From positions 372,001-436,000 of the forward strand of contig URVM01000002.1 in assembly GCA_900551325.1 (NCBI GenBank): a DNA stretch of 64,000 bases, given 5' to 3'. Both the position numbers and the translations under genes were made by a program. Below are positions 18,702-27,982 of the stretch, piece by piece (the stretch's first letter is position 1; every line of letters begins with the position of its first letter). Source of the DNA: an uncultured Eubacteriales bacterium. Lineage in GTDB: Bacteria > Bacillota > Clostridia > Lachnospirales > Cellulosilyticaceae. The notes beneath the pieces are model-generated. The model made no database searches. It had not been told where the DNA came from and saw only the letters and a program-made list of their open reading frames with translations.

Positions 18702-19190
18702 TTACCAGTGTAAACGATGAAGTTCTCCCGTCTTTTGAAGGAGTTTAAAATCAGTTTGTCTTAGGGCTTCATAGAGTACAATCGCTACTGAATTAGAAAG
18801 GTTAAGAGATCTAGCTTCAGGTACCATTGGAATACGTACACAAGTATCTGGATAATTTACAAGAATTTCTTCTGGAATACCTGCTGATTCTTTTCCAAAC
18901 ATAATGTAACTATCTTCTTCAAAAGCTACTTCTACATGTGTATGCTGTGATTTCGTTGTAGCCATATAGATTTTAGGATTATTATTTTTTTCTACAAACT
19001 CTTCAAAGTTTTTATAAGTTCGTACATCAAGTAAATGCCAATAATCAAGACCTGCACGCTTAAGTGCTTTTTCATCTATTGAAAACCCTAGTGGCTCTAT
19101 AAGGTGTAGATTAGCACCTGTAGCCGCACAAGTTCTAGCAATATTTCCTGTGTTTTGTGGAATTTCTGGTTCATGTAATACAATATGCAT
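18702..19190 (-). CDS. trmL: tRNA (cytidine(34)-2'-O)-methyltransferase TrmL
   Basis: A 162-residue SPOUT methyltransferase: IVLHEPEIPQNTGNIARTCAATG at the N-terminus and the knotted SAM site IMFGKESAGIPEEIL ... RIPMVPEARSLNLSNSVAIVLYEALRQ. TrmL methylates the 2'-OH of the wobble base of certain leucine tRNAs. Length and motifs are typical. GGAGG lies eight bases before the ATG. Confidence 0.93.
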   Translation of the reverse strand: MHIVLHEPEIPQNTGNIARTCAATGANLHLIEPLGFSIDEKALKRAGLDYWHLLDVRTYKNFEEFVEKNNNPKIYMATTKSQHTHVEVAFEEDSYIMFGKESAGIPEEILVNYPDTCVRIPMVPEARSLNLSNSVAIVLYEALRQTDFKLLQKTGELHRLHW

Positions 19191-19235
19191 AGTTCATGCC
19201 TCCTTAGTTTCTATGCTCATTATAGTACACTTTAT

Positions 19236-19255
19236 TTTCTTTTATCAAGTTCACT
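19236..19255. repeat. 20-bp direct repeat, copy 1 (downstream of the GH20 gene)
   Basis: TTTCTTTTATCAAGTTCACT is identical to 21401-21420 inside hisIE. The match extends imperfectly to both sides: GTACA at 19225-19229 pairs with 21390-21394, and TCAA follows after one mismatch. On the minus strand this copy would read ESELDKRK-stop, a relic of the HisIE C-terminus. Confidence 0.75.
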
Positions 19256-19280
19256 TTCAAGTAATTAACTTTATAATTAC

Positions 19281-21161
19281 TTACCAACACATTTTAGATG
19301 CTGTCATAATTTTCTGTGCTTCATTATACTGTATCATTTCCCCTGCCCCTTTTTCTATATAAGGTGTCTTAGGTAAACGTACTTCTTCTAACTCAAATAT
19401 TCTATCTATCTTCCCATCAATATAATCATTAATAATATTTTTCGTTCTCTTTAGTCTTTGAATTATTCCCCCTATTCTAATGTCTAGTGCGTCATAACCA
19501 AAGCTTTTACTCGTCATTTGCCATTCTTTAAAACGCTTTTCTCCAAATACTTCAAATTCTATTATTAAAGGTTCAATTTGGTTTTGTATAATATGTTTTA
19601 ATTTATCCTTGTCTTGTTGTTTATAAGCCTCTAATAAATTTATACCTAGGTTCCATTTTCTCCCTAGTACTTTAGCAAAACTCTCATAAACCTCATCTAT
19701 TACTTTATATTGAAGATTCGTTTCTCTAAGTGCAGCTTGCTTAAAATATTGTTCTAGCTCTTCATAGTGTTTCGTTAAGTCTTGCTTTATCTCTTTTGTA
19801 TGATAAGTGAACATACTACATAACGGATCCTCATAAAACATATATTTACTAGGCGTTACTGTGGCTTCTCGGCACTCAACCTCTGGCAAAATATCAAACT
19901 CCTCTTGCTTCATAAAGTGCTCATAAGATATACCTGTACAAAATTTTAACCTTTCTTTAAAATGCTCTATGTCTACTTCCTCATTATAACCGTGTTCTGC
20001 AAAAAGTACTGTTCCAAAAAAACATGTACTCATTGGTGCCTCACTACCATCATCTCCCCATGCTGTTACAATAACTTCTTCAACACCTGCTTTTTTACAT
20101 GCCATAAGTGCTGCTGTAGTTGTTACATAGGTTTTACTATGATGAGGCGCATAGCCTATCCACCTCCATGCCCCACCGGCAAACATAACTTCCCTCTTTA
20201 TTTTCTTGCGTTTCATTAAATTCTCTTCATATTTATCCTGCGTGTTATTATAGTAATCCCAATACATTAAATTTACAGCTTCTGGGATTGTATCCTTTGT
20301 TAATCCATCCCCTCCATAGTTACTAAAAAACATGTCATCCCATATAATTGGCTCTATCTTGTATGTTTGACAAATTCTTAATACATCTTCTAAGTGCCTT
20401 TTCATAATTTGATTTTTAGGTTGTAAACCATTTTTATCAGCGTACCTACCTCTACCTAAATTATGGGCTTCATCCATTCCTACATGAATGCGTTTACTTG
20501 TAAATATTTCTGAGAGTTCTTTAATCATCTTATCAATAAGTTGAATAACTTCTTCTTTTCCTACACACATTATGTTTGCTATATCTAAATATTTTTCCTT
20601 TGCACTATCCCATGCTAAAAATTGCTCTAAATGTGCCAAGGTTTGAATACAAGGAATAACTTCTATGCCAAATTGAAGTGCATATTGATCGATAGCCCTT
20701 AACTCTTCTTTAGTATATCTTCCACGCATATACCCAAAATAAGGTTCATCTGGTAAGGTATACACATCCTCCATATACAGCATCATTACACTATGTCCCA
20801 TTATTGCAAGTCTCTCTATCACCTCTTTTGCATACTCTACATGAATAACACCATTTCTAGAACAATCTATCATAAGTCCATTAAAGCTAAAATACTTATT
20901 TTCTACAAGATTAAAAGGTACTTTATCTTGCTGTATTTTTTGAATAATATAACCTATCCCTCTAAAAAAATCACTTTTTGTGTTGTATTCTATATGTGCT
21001 TCATTTTCCTCTACACTTACTCTTAATTGCTTCTTATCTGATAGACAACTTCTTAAAACAATGCCACATTCATTATCTAGTTCAAAACCGTACCTTTTAC
21101 CTAATGCTTCTAATGGTCTATGAAACACCTCATCTATATACTGTATATTTAGTTTGATCAT
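19281..21161 (-). CDS. Glycoside hydrolase family 20 beta-N-acetylhexosaminidase
   Basis: A short N-terminal domain (about 1-85) leads to a TIM barrel with SFNGLMIDCSRNGV, MLYMEDVYTLPDEPYFGYMRGRY and the family's Asp-Glu catalytic pair in HVGMDEAHNLGRGRY. GH20 enzymes remove terminal GlcNAc or GalNAc using the substrate acetamido group. There is no signal peptide, so it is probably cytosolic and acts on imported oligosaccharides. ATG at 21161 has GGGAGG eleven bases upstream. The gene stands alone between trmL and hisIE, and its interval is bracketed by a 20-bp direct repeat derived from hisIE, which suggests later insertion. Confidence 0.85.
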   Translation of the reverse strand: MIKLNIQYIDEVFHRPLEALGKRYGFELDNECGIVLRSCLSDKKQLRVSVEENEAHIEYNTKSDFFRGIGYIIQKIQQDKVPFNLVENKYFSFNGLMIDCSRNGVIHVEYAKEVIERLAIMGHSVMMLYMEDVYTLPDEPYFGYMRGRYTKEELRAIDQYALQFGIEVIPCIQTLAHLEQFLAWDSAKEKYLDIANIMCVGKEEVIQLIDKMIKELSEIFTSKRIHVGMDEAHNLGRGRYADKNGLQPKNQIMKRHLEDVLRICQTYKIEPIIWDDMFFSNYGGDGLTKDTIPEAVNLMYWDYYNNTQDKYEENLMKRKKIKREVMFAGGAWRWIGYAPHHSKTYVTTTAALMACKKAGVEEVIVTAWGDDGSEAPMSTCFFGTVLFAEHGYNEEVDIEHFKERLKFCTGISYEHFMKQEEFDILPEVECREATVTPSKYMFYEDPLCSMFTYHTKEIKQDLTKHYEELEQYFKQAALRETNLQYKVIDEVYESFAKVLGRKWNLGINLLEAYKQQDKDKLKHIIQNQIEPLIIEFEVFGEKRFKEWQMTSKSFGYDALDIRIGGIIQRLKRTKNIINDYIDGKIDRIFELEEVRLPKTPYIEKGAGEMIQYNEAQKIMTASKMCW

Positions 21162-21242
21162 GCAGTTATATTCCTCCCTCATTACCCCAAAATAGTATGG
21201 TCTTTTTCTTAACTCTATTTAAATTATATAGGAACATAAATT

Positions 21243-21261
21243 TATATACTATTAGTATATA
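21243..21261. promoter_or_regulatory. Palindrome at the GH20 promoter, possible operator
   Basis: TATATACTA and TAGTATATA face each other around one base. On the minus strand a TATAAT (plus-strand attata, 21223-21228) lies 15 bases further, so the palindrome covers the expected -35 region of the GH20 gene. A repressor site is an inference. Confidence 0.35.
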
Positions 21262-21384
21262 TGTTAATTAATTTGGATTTTTTTGTTCATATATACCTGA
21301 ATTTCAGTTTTTCATTCTCTCTATAAATTTTTTGCTTTTAAAGACCTATTATTTAACCATACTATTTAACCCTTTAACTTACCC

Positions 21385-22059
21385 CTATTGTACAGTAATG
21401 TTTCTTTTATCAAGTTCACTCTCAACATCTTCCCAACTTATACCTTCTTCTACCATAAGGACTGTTAAGTGATACATTAAATCTGCAACTTCTAAAACTA
21501 ATTCTTCAGGTTTTTTATCTTTGGCAGCCACAATAACTTCTGTAGCTTCTTCTCCTACTTTTTTAAGTATTTTATTGATACCCGCATCAAAAAGATAATT
21601 GGTATATGATCCTGCTTTTGGCTGTGTTTTACGTTCTAATATAGTATTATAAAGTCCACTTAACATATTTTGTTCTTTATCCCCTGCAAGCTTTAACTTG
21701 GGCAAAGTGTCTTTTTTAATATCCTCTTCATCCATTGTAGTAAAGAAACATGTAGCATACCCTGTATGGCAAGAAATACCACCTTCTTGTTCAATTTGAA
21801 TAAGCAGGGTATCTCCATCACAATCTATACTCATCCCTTTTAAATACTGAAAACACCCTGAGCTTTCCCCTTTTAACCAAAGCTTTTGACGTGAACGACT
21901 GTAATAATGTACTTTTCCTGTAGCTAAAGTTTTTTCTAAGGCTTCCTTATTCATATAGGCTAACATACGTACTTTCTTGGCATGGGCATCTTGAGCAATA
22001 ACAGGTATTAAACCTTTTTCATCAAATTTGACTAAATCTATAAATGCTTCTTGTTTCAT
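21385..22059 (-). CDS. hisIE: Bifunctional phosphoribosyl-AMP cyclohydrolase / phosphoribosyl-ATP diphosphatase
   Basis: Fused enzyme for steps 2 and 3 of histidine synthesis. The HisI part (about 1-115) has YSRSRQKLWLKGESSG and the metal-binding cysteines in IDCDGDTLL and SCHTGYATCF. The HisE part (about 130-224) has EEATEVIVAAKD and ELVLEVADLMYHLTVLM. Last gene of the his operon. Its last codons contain the 20-bp sequence repeated beyond the GH20 gene. Confidence 0.96.
   Translation of the reverse strand: MKQEAFIDLVKFDEKGLIPVIAQDAHAKKVRMLAYMNKEALEKTLATGKVHYYSRSRQKLWLKGESSGCFQYLKGMSIDCDGDTLLIQIEQEGGISCHTGYATCFFTTMDEEDIKKDTLPKLKLAGDKEQNMLSGLYNTILERKTQPKAGSYTNYLFDAGINKILKKVGEEATEVIVAAKDKKPEELVLEVADLMYHLTVLMVEEGISWEDVESELDKRNITVQ
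21401..21420. repeat. 20-bp direct repeat, copy 2 (inside hisIE 3' end)
   Basis: Identical to 19236-19255; codes for the ESELDKRN part of HisIE on the minus strand. The two copies enclose the whole GH20 gene and its promoter region. Confidence 0.75.
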
Positions 22060-22091
22060 ACTTCCTCCCCCTTCACTTAGGCTTATAAAAA

Positions 22092-22853
22092 TTAAAACCT
22101 TATAGGTAAACCTTTTCCTTGTAAATAGTTTTTTAAATCCTTTATTTCTAATTCCTTAAAGTGAAATAACGAGGCAGCAAGGGCTGCATCTGCTTTCCCT
22201 TTTGTAAACGCCTCATAGAAATGTTCCTTACTGCCTGCACCACCAGAAGCAATAACAGGAATGCCTACACTTTCACTTATCAGACTTGTAAATTCTAAAT
22301 CATAGCCTGCCTTCGTCCCATCACAATCCATACTTGTTAGAAGAAGTTCCCCGCAACCGTAGTTTTCCATCCGCTTTGCCCACTCTATAGCATCTATACC
22401 TGTAGCTGTGCGTCCACCATGAGTATAGACTTCAAAACCTGAACCATCTTTTTTTCTTTTGCCATCTATAGCCACTACAATACACTGGCTTCCAAAGCGT
22501 TCTGTGGCTCTTCTAATAAAATCTGGCTCTTTAACGGCCCAAGAATTAATAGAGACCTTATCAGCTCCAGCATTAAGGAGATTACGAATATCTTCTAAGT
22601 CTCTAATGCCACCTCCTACTGTTAAAGGAATAAACACTTCACTTGCTGTCTTTTCTACTACGTCTAATATAATATTTCTATTATCCGAAGAAGCAGTAAT
22701 ATCTAGAAATACAAGTTCATCTGCCCCTTCCCTACTGTAGGCCTTTGCAACTTGTACAGGGTCTCCTGCATCAATTAAGTTGACAAAGTTTACTCCTTTT
22801 ACTACTCTTCCATCCATCACATCAAGGCAAGGAATAATGCGCTTACTTAACAT
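22092..22853 (-). CDS. hisF: Imidazole glycerol phosphate synthase, cyclase subunit
   Basis: 253-residue (beta/alpha)8 barrel. RIIPCLDVMDGRVVKGVNF carries the N-terminal catalytic Asp and VVAIDGKR the second one; GGGIRDLEDIR and ASGGAGSKEHF bind the phosphates. Works with HisH to make imidazole glycerol phosphate and AICAR. Its start overlaps the hisA end by 11 bases. Confidence 0.97.
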   Translation of the reverse strand: MLSKRIIPCLDVMDGRVVKGVNFVNLIDAGDPVQVAKAYSREGADELVFLDITASSDNRNIILDVVEKTASEVFIPLTVGGGIRDLEDIRNLLNAGADKVSINSWAVKEPDFIRRATERFGSQCIVVAIDGKRKKDGSGFEVYTHGGRTATGIDAIEWAKRMENYGCGELLLTSMDCDGTKAGYDLEFTSLISESVGIPVIASGGAGSKEHFYEAFTKGKADAALAASLFHFKELEIKDLKNYLQGKGLPIRF

Positions 22854-23595
22854 ATGTATCCCCTCCTTTAATATGACCTATTTCAAAGCGCTTCACTGCT
22901 TCTTCAAGCTTAATAGCACCTACATACAAGGCTTTACCTATAATAGCTCCTTCTACACCAACAGCTTCTACAGCACTTAAATCTTCTAATTTAGCAATAC
23001 CCCCTGATGCAATAATCTTCATATCTGTAGCCTCTACTAAAGCTTTTGTTTCTTCCACATTAGGGCCTTCCATCATACCGTCTTTTGCTATATCTGTATA
23101 AATAATAGTTGTCACACCTAATTCCTTTAATTCCATACAAAAATCTATGGCACTTAAAGTGGTTATCTCTAGCCAGCCCTCTATAGCTACTTGCCCACCT
23201 TTTGCATCTACACCAACTACAATCCGCTGGCTTCCAAAACGGTTTATGGCTTCTTTTACTAAGTCTTTATTTTTAACCGCTGCACTTCCTAAAATAACCC
23301 GGCTTACACCTAAGTTTAATTTTTCTTCTATTTGCTCTAAGGTGCGAATCCCACCACCTAGCTGAATTGGAATATTTACAGCCTCTACAATACTTTTTAT
23401 AGCGGCTTCATTGATACTTCGCCCTTCTTTAGCACCGTCTAAATCTACTAGATGTAAGTAAGTTCCACCTTCCCCTTCCCATCTATAAGCTATCTGTGCT
23501 GGCTCTTCACTAAATACAGTGACTGCATCATAATCTCCTTGCACAAGCCTTACACATTTCCCATCTTTTAAATCAATTGCTGGATATAACTGCAT
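22843..23595 (-). CDS. hisA: Phosphoribosylformimino-5-aminoimidazole carboxamide ribotide isomerase
   Basis: (Beta/alpha)8 barrel paralogous to HisF: LYPAIDLKDGKCVRLVQGD with the catalytic Asp, GGGIRTLEQIE, YTDIAKDGMMEGPN, and IIASGGIAKLEDL. ATG at 23595 has GGGGGG five bases upstream, overlapping the hisH stop region; the open frame continues to 23619 without a site. Fourth step of histidine synthesis. Confidence 0.96.
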   Translation of the reverse strand: MQLYPAIDLKDGKCVRLVQGDYDAVTVFSEEPAQIAYRWEGEGGTYLHLVDLDGAKEGRSINEAAIKSIVEAVNIPIQLGGGIRTLEQIEEKLNLGVSRVILGSAAVKNKDLVKEAINRFGSQRIVVGVDAKGGQVAIEGWLEITTLSAIDFCMELKELGVTTIIYTDIAKDGMMEGPNVEETKALVEATDMKIIASGGIAKLEDLSAVEAVGVEGAIIGKALYVGAIKLEEAVKRFEIGHIKGGDTYVK

Positions 23596-23605
23596 TGTAT
23601 CCCCC

Positions 23606-24202
23606 CTATAAACTTGCAAAATTCTTTAACATTTTTAAACCTACTTCACCACTTTTTTCTGGGTGAAACTGTAATCCATAAATATTATCTTTTTGTACAC
23701 CAATGCCAATTTTCTTTCCATAAGTTGTATAGGCACTAATAATCTTTTCTGGTCCTTCCATATGATAGGAATGTACAAAATAAGCATAAGCCCTATTATC
23801 AATACCTTCAAAAATAGGTGCTTCCTTTACAATCTCTAATCTATTCCATCCCATATGAGGCACTTTAAAAGGTACATCTAGTTTAATGATTTCCCCTGGT
23901 AAAAGTCCTAGACCTTCATACCTACCATTTTCATAGCTGGTTTCAAAAAGTAGCTGCATCCCTAAGCAAATACCTAATAAAGGCTTACCACTTGCTGCAC
24001 TTTCTTCAATCACTTCTTTAAGACCTGTTCTATGAAGGGTAGCAATAGCTTCTTTAAAAGCACCCACTCCTGGTAAAATCACTTGATCACATGCTTTAAT
24101 CACTTCAATTTCACTAGTAATAACTGCTTCTACACCAATACTTACTAACGCCTTATAAACATTTTTCAAGTTCCCCATACCATAGTCAATAATAGCAATC
24201 AT
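23606..24202 (-). CDS. hisH: Imidazole glycerol phosphate synthase, glutaminase subunit
   Basis: Class I glutamine amidotransferase of 198 residues: IDYGMGNLKNV at the N-terminus, nucleophile Cys in GICLGMQLLFE, and the His-Glu pair in YGLQFHPEKSGEVG. Supplies ammonia to HisF. Two bases separate its start from the hisB stop. Confidence 0.96.
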   Translation of the reverse strand: MIAIIDYGMGNLKNVYKALVSIGVEAVITSEIEVIKACDQVILPGVGAFKEAIATLHRTGLKEVIEESAASGKPLLGICLGMQLLFETSYENGRYEGLGLLPGEIIKLDVPFKVPHMGWNRLEIVKEAPIFEGIDNRAYAYFVHSYHMEGPEKIISAYTTYGKKIGIGVQKDNIYGLQFHPEKSGEVGLKMLKNFASL

Positions 24203-24203
24203 C

Positions 24204-24824
24204 CTACACCTCCAGCATACCTTTTGTAGATGGTATCCCCTTCATACGTAGATTGTAGCTCACCGCTTGGCATAAAGCCTTTGCAAAAGCTTTACACATC
24301 CCCTCTATGATGTGGTGATCATTTTTCCCTTTTAAAACTTGTATATGAAGATTCATACCACTATTTACAGCTACTGCTCTAAAAAATTCTTCCACCATCT
24401 GTGTGTCAAAATCTCCTACCTTTTCACTTTTAAAAGGTGTATCTATATCTAAAAAAGCACGTCCTGATAAGTCTAGAGCACATAATATAAGTGCCTCATC
24501 CATAGGTACCACCCTATCACCATAACGTTCTATCCCTACTTTATCCCCTAAAGCCATACGTATTGCTTGCCCAAGTACAATCCCTACATCTTCTACTGTA
24601 TGATGACAATCAATGTATAAGTCCCCTGTAGCTCTTATTTCTAGATCCATTAGGCCATGCTTTCCTATATGGGTAAGCATATGATCAAAAAAGCCTATAC
24701 CTGTTTGAATATCTACCTTGCCTTCTCCATCTAAGTTAAGTCTGATGGTCACATTTGTTTCAGCTGTCTTTCTTTCTATATAACTTACTCTTTGGTTTGT
24801 CTTATCTTTATTAAGCTCTACCAC
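24204..24824 (-). CDS. hisB: Imidazoleglycerol-phosphate dehydratase
   Basis: A monofunctional 206-residue enzyme without the phosphatase domain of enteric HisB. Metal-binding motifs are present: FFDHMLTHIGKHGLMDL, DCHHTVEDVGIVLGQ, and HHIIEGMCKAFAKAL. The start is a GTG with GGAGG nine bases before it, right after the hisC stop. Makes imidazole acetol phosphate. Confidence 0.96.
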   Translation of the reverse strand: MVELNKDKTNQRVSYIERKTAETNVTIRLNLDGEGKVDIQTGIGFFDHMLTHIGKHGLMDLEIRATGDLYIDCHHTVEDVGIVLGQAIRMALGDKVGIERYGDRVVPMDEALILCALDLSGRAFLDIDTPFKSEKVGDFDTQMVEEFFRAVAVNSGMNLHIQVLKGKNDHHIIEGMCKAFAKALCQAVSYNLRMKGIPSTKGMLEV

Positions 24825-24825
24825 C

Positions 24826-25878
24826 TTAGTCCACCTCCCCTTCTAACTTTGCCTTAAGAGTAGCCTTTACTTGCCTCATCTCTTCTTTTGTACCTATAGA
24901 AAGGCGATAATATATTTTCCCTTTATAGGTAAAGGATTTTAGATAAATACTTTCTTCCTTTAATAGTTCATCTAGTGGCCACTTACACCAAATCCACAAA
25001 AAATTGGCGGCTGAGGGATAAACTTTACAGCCTAGCTCTACTAAATAATCTTTAAAGTCTTCACGACTTTCTAAAATTTCTTGTATGATAGGTGAAAATT
25101 TATAATAATTTTTCGCTACCCAAGTCCCTATTTCTTCTGAAAAACAATTTAAGTTATAAGGTGGTTTAACCTTTTCTACCATCTCTATTACTTCTTTATG
25201 GGCTACCATATAACCTACACGACTTCCTGCAAGACCGTATGCCTTAGAGAAGGTACGGAGTATAACAAGGTTTTTGCATATCTTTAAAAGCTCTATTGCA
25301 CTCGTTCCACCAAATTCTATATAAGCTTCGTCTACTACAAGCAAACCTACTTTATGTTCTACTAGTCGCCTAATCTCTTCAATTTTTACATTAGTGCCTG
25401 TTGGGTTATTGGGATTGCAAATAAAGGTTAACTTAGGTCTCTCTCTTAAAATAGCCTCCTCTAAAGCCTCTACATTATAAGCAAAATCCTGTGTAAGAGG
25501 TACTTCTACAACACACCCATGATTAAACTGCGCTGTAAGCTTATACATACTAAAAGAAGGTGTAGGCACTAACACTTTATCCCCTACTTCTAAAGTACTT
25601 TTCATAAGGCAATCAATCATTTGATCAGAACCTACACCACATAAAATATTTTCTGCTTCTATATGATGAAGAGCTCCTATAGCTTCTCTTAGCTTCCTAC
25701 TATTTGTATCAGGATAATAGTTAATAGGCATAGACTTTGCCCAGTTACTCATATGTTCCTTCATTTCCTCTAAAAGAGGATATGTATTTTCATTAGCATC
25801 TAATTTAATTCCCTTCCTTATATAAGGTGCATGGTAGGGCTTCATCTTCCTGACACTTTCTCTAAATAAACTTTCCAC
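24826..25878 (-). CDS. hisC: Histidinol-phosphate aminotransferase
   Basis: Fold-type I PLP enzyme of 350 residues: LDANENTYPLL at the N-terminus, FICNPNNPTGTNV, LLVVDEAYIEF, and the PLP lysine in LRTFSKAYGLAGSRVGYM. The start is GTG with GGGGAGG five bases upstream. About 100 bases separate it from hisD, with no hairpin that I can see. A second aminotransferase-fold gene at 49458 belongs to cobalamin synthesis. Confidence 0.95.
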   Translation of the reverse strand: MESLFRESVRKMKPYHAPYIRKGIKLDANENTYPLLEEMKEHMSNWAKSMPINYYPDTNSRKLREAIGALHHIEAENILCGVGSDQMIDCLMKSTLEVGDKVLVPTPSFSMYKLTAQFNHGCVVEVPLTQDFAYNVEALEEAILRERPKLTFICNPNNPTGTNVKIEEIRRLVEHKVGLLVVDEAYIEFGGTSAIELLKICKNLVILRTFSKAYGLAGSRVGYMVAHKEVIEMVEKVKPPYNLNCFSEEIGTWVAKNYYKFSPIIQEILESREDFKDYLVELGCKVYPSAANFLWIWCKWPLDELLKEESIYLKSFTYKGKIYYRLSIGTKEEMRQVKATLKAKLEGEVD

Positions 25879-25979
25879 TTCTTCCTCCCCTTTCTATCCC
25901 AGTCTTTCAGTAATTGTCCTCTATTTCTTACACGTCATTTAATATACCTACTGTTATCTTCTTTAAACTTTTATTTTCT

Positions 25980-27287
25980 TTAAAGAGTAGACTTTCTTAC
26001 CTTTACAGCTAAAGCATGTGCATAAAGGCTTTCACTTTCTGCAAAGCCTATCACTGCATCAGCTAGTGGGATAAAGGACTCCTTGGTAAAAGATAGTACA
26101 CTAGTTTTTTTCACATAATCATCTACACTAAGTGGTGAGAAAAACCTTGCTGTTCCATTTGTAGGTAATACATGATTAGGTCCAGCTAAATAGTCTCCCA
26201 TAGGTTCTGGTGTGTAATGACCTAAAAAAACAGCACCAGCATTTTTGATTTTCCCCAACCATTCAAAAGGTGCTTCAACTGCCAGTTCCAAATGTTCTGG
26301 TGCAATAGCATTGGCTGTTCTACAAGCTTCTTCTAAATTTTCTTCTATTATAATGGCACTATAATCTTTAAGTGATTTCTTAAGGATATCTTGACGAGGT
26401 AGTAAGTTATAAAGCCTTGTCACTTCTTCTTGCACCTCACGGGCTAATTTTCTAGAAGGTGTTAATAAAACACTTGAAGCCAGTTCATCATGCTCTGCTT
26501 GTGATAAAAGGTCTGCTGCTACATAGGTTGGACTGGCACTTTCATCTGCTATAATTAAAATTTCGCTTGGACCAGCTATAGAATCTATACTTACATACCC
26601 ATATACTTCACGCTTGGCAAGGGCTACGTAAATATTGCCTGGCCCTACAATCTTATCCACTTTAGGAATAGTCGTTGTTCCAAAGGCAAGGGCTGCTACA
26701 GCTTGTGCACCGCCTATAGTATAAAGTTCATCTACGCCTGCAAGGTAAGCTGCTGCTAAAACATTTTGTGGTACTTTCCCATCTTTACTTACTGCCATGG
26801 AAATAGGTGTAACCATAACAATCTTTTCTACTCCTGCTACTTTGGCTGGTATAATATTCATAAGTACAGAAGAAGGATAAGCTGCTTTTCCACCTGGTAC
26901 ATAAACACCTACACACTCAAGTGGTATAACCCGCTGACCTAATATCTCCCCATTAGTCTTTATATCCATCCAACTGTTTTGTTTTTGTTTCTGGTGAAAG
27001 TCTTTAATACGATTATAAGAAAGGGTCATGGCTTCTTTTAATTTTGTAGGCAAATTATTATAGGCTTTTTCCATCTCCTCCTTTGAAATTTGTACATTTT
27101 CTGGTGTAATATTGGGATTATCCCATTGATGGGTATAGTTAAAAAGTGCCTCATCTCCTAACTCCCTGACATTTTTAACAATTTCTTTTACACCTTGCGC
27201 AATATTACTTGTATCTAAATTCCCTCGTTCTTCAAGGATCTGAAAGAACAATTGTTTCTTAGCTAGTTGATCAATAATTTGAATCAT
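25980..27287 (-). CDS. hisD: Histidinol dehydrogenase
   Basis: 435-residue zinc- and NAD-dependent enzyme for the last two oxidations to histidine. Visible family blocks are VYVPGGKAAYPSSVLMN, VDKIVGPGNIYVALAKR, SIAGPSEILIIAD, LSQAEHDELASSVLLT and APEHLELA. AGAGGGGGAG precedes the ATG. Confidence 0.97.
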   Translation of the reverse strand: MIQIIDQLAKKQLFFQILEERGNLDTSNIAQGVKEIVKNVRELGDEALFNYTHQWDNPNITPENVQISKEEMEKAYNNLPTKLKEAMTLSYNRIKDFHQKQKQNSWMDIKTNGEILGQRVIPLECVGVYVPGGKAAYPSSVLMNIIPAKVAGVEKIVMVTPISMAVSKDGKVPQNVLAAAYLAGVDELYTIGGAQAVAALAFGTTTIPKVDKIVGPGNIYVALAKREVYGYVSIDSIAGPSEILIIADESASPTYVAADLLSQAEHDELASSVLLTPSRKLAREVQEEVTRLYNLLPRQDILKKSLKDYSAIIIEENLEEACRTANAIAPEHLELAVEAPFEWLGKIKNAGAVFLGHYTPEPMGDYLAGPNHVLPTNGTARFFSPLSVDDYVKKTSVLSFTKESFIPLADAVIGFAESESLYAHALAVKVRKSTL

Positions 27288-27327
27288 CCTGCTCCCCCTC
27301 TATTGAAATATTTAATTTATCCTTACC

Positions 27328-27972
27328 TTATTTACAATTCACCTGTAAAGCTTTCTTTAACTTTTCAAGTAGCTTATACACCTCTTCATGTTTCACTTTC
27401 ATGCTGGCTGTATTTACAATGACACGAGCAGAAAGGGGCATAATTTCTTCTAGTACCATAAGTCCGTTTTCCCTTAAAGTAGCACCACTTTCTACAATGT
27501 CTACAATTACATCTGATAAACCAACAATAGGCCCAAGTTCCACTGAACCATTTAATTTAATAATTTCTACACTTCTGTTTTGTCCTTCAAAATACTCCTT
27601 TGCAATACGTGGGTATTTAGTTGCTACTCTTACAGTTTTTCCTGATTCTAAAAGTTCCTTCTTATGTGGTTCCCCTGCTACTACCATATGGCAATGTCCA
27701 AAGTTTAAATCCATTACCTCATAGACATTACGGTTCTCTTCTACAATGGTATCTTTTCCTACAATACCAATGTCTGCTGTTCCATAATCCACATAAGTAG
27801 GTACATCTTGTGCCTTAGATAAGAAAAATTTATAATCCTTATCCTCACTTTCAAACAATAGCTTACGGCTTTTAGCCTCCATCTCCTTACATGTAATACC
27901 TACTTCTTCTAAAAGAACCATAGCCTTTTTAGCTAGACGCCCTTTTGCAAGTGCAAAGGTTATTGTATGCAT
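27328..27972 (-). CDS. hisG: ATP phosphoribosyltransferase, short catalytic form
   Basis: 214 residues, the short HisG that lacks the C-terminal regulatory domain and needs HisZ. FALAKGRLAKKAMVLLEE at the N-terminus, VDYGTADIGIVGKD, and DVIVDIVESGATLRENGL (PRPP-binding) are present. It starts ten bases after hisZ ends. Committed step of histidine synthesis, feedback-inhibited through HisZ in the family. Confidence 0.97.
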   Translation of the reverse strand: MHTITFALAKGRLAKKAMVLLEEVGITCKEMEAKSRKLLFESEDKDYKFFLSKAQDVPTYVDYGTADIGIVGKDTIVEENRNVYEVMDLNFGHCHMVVAGEPHKKELLESGKTVRVATKYPRIAKEYFEGQNRSVEIIKLNGSVELGPIVGLSDVIVDIVESGATLRENGLMVLEEIMPLSARVIVNTASMKVKHEEVYKLLEKLKKALQVNCK

Positions 27973-27982
27973 ACTACTCCCC

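Noticed and set aside
25879..25979. A missing small gene between hisD and hisC
   Set aside because: The 101-base gap has no start with a ribosome binding site followed by an open frame.
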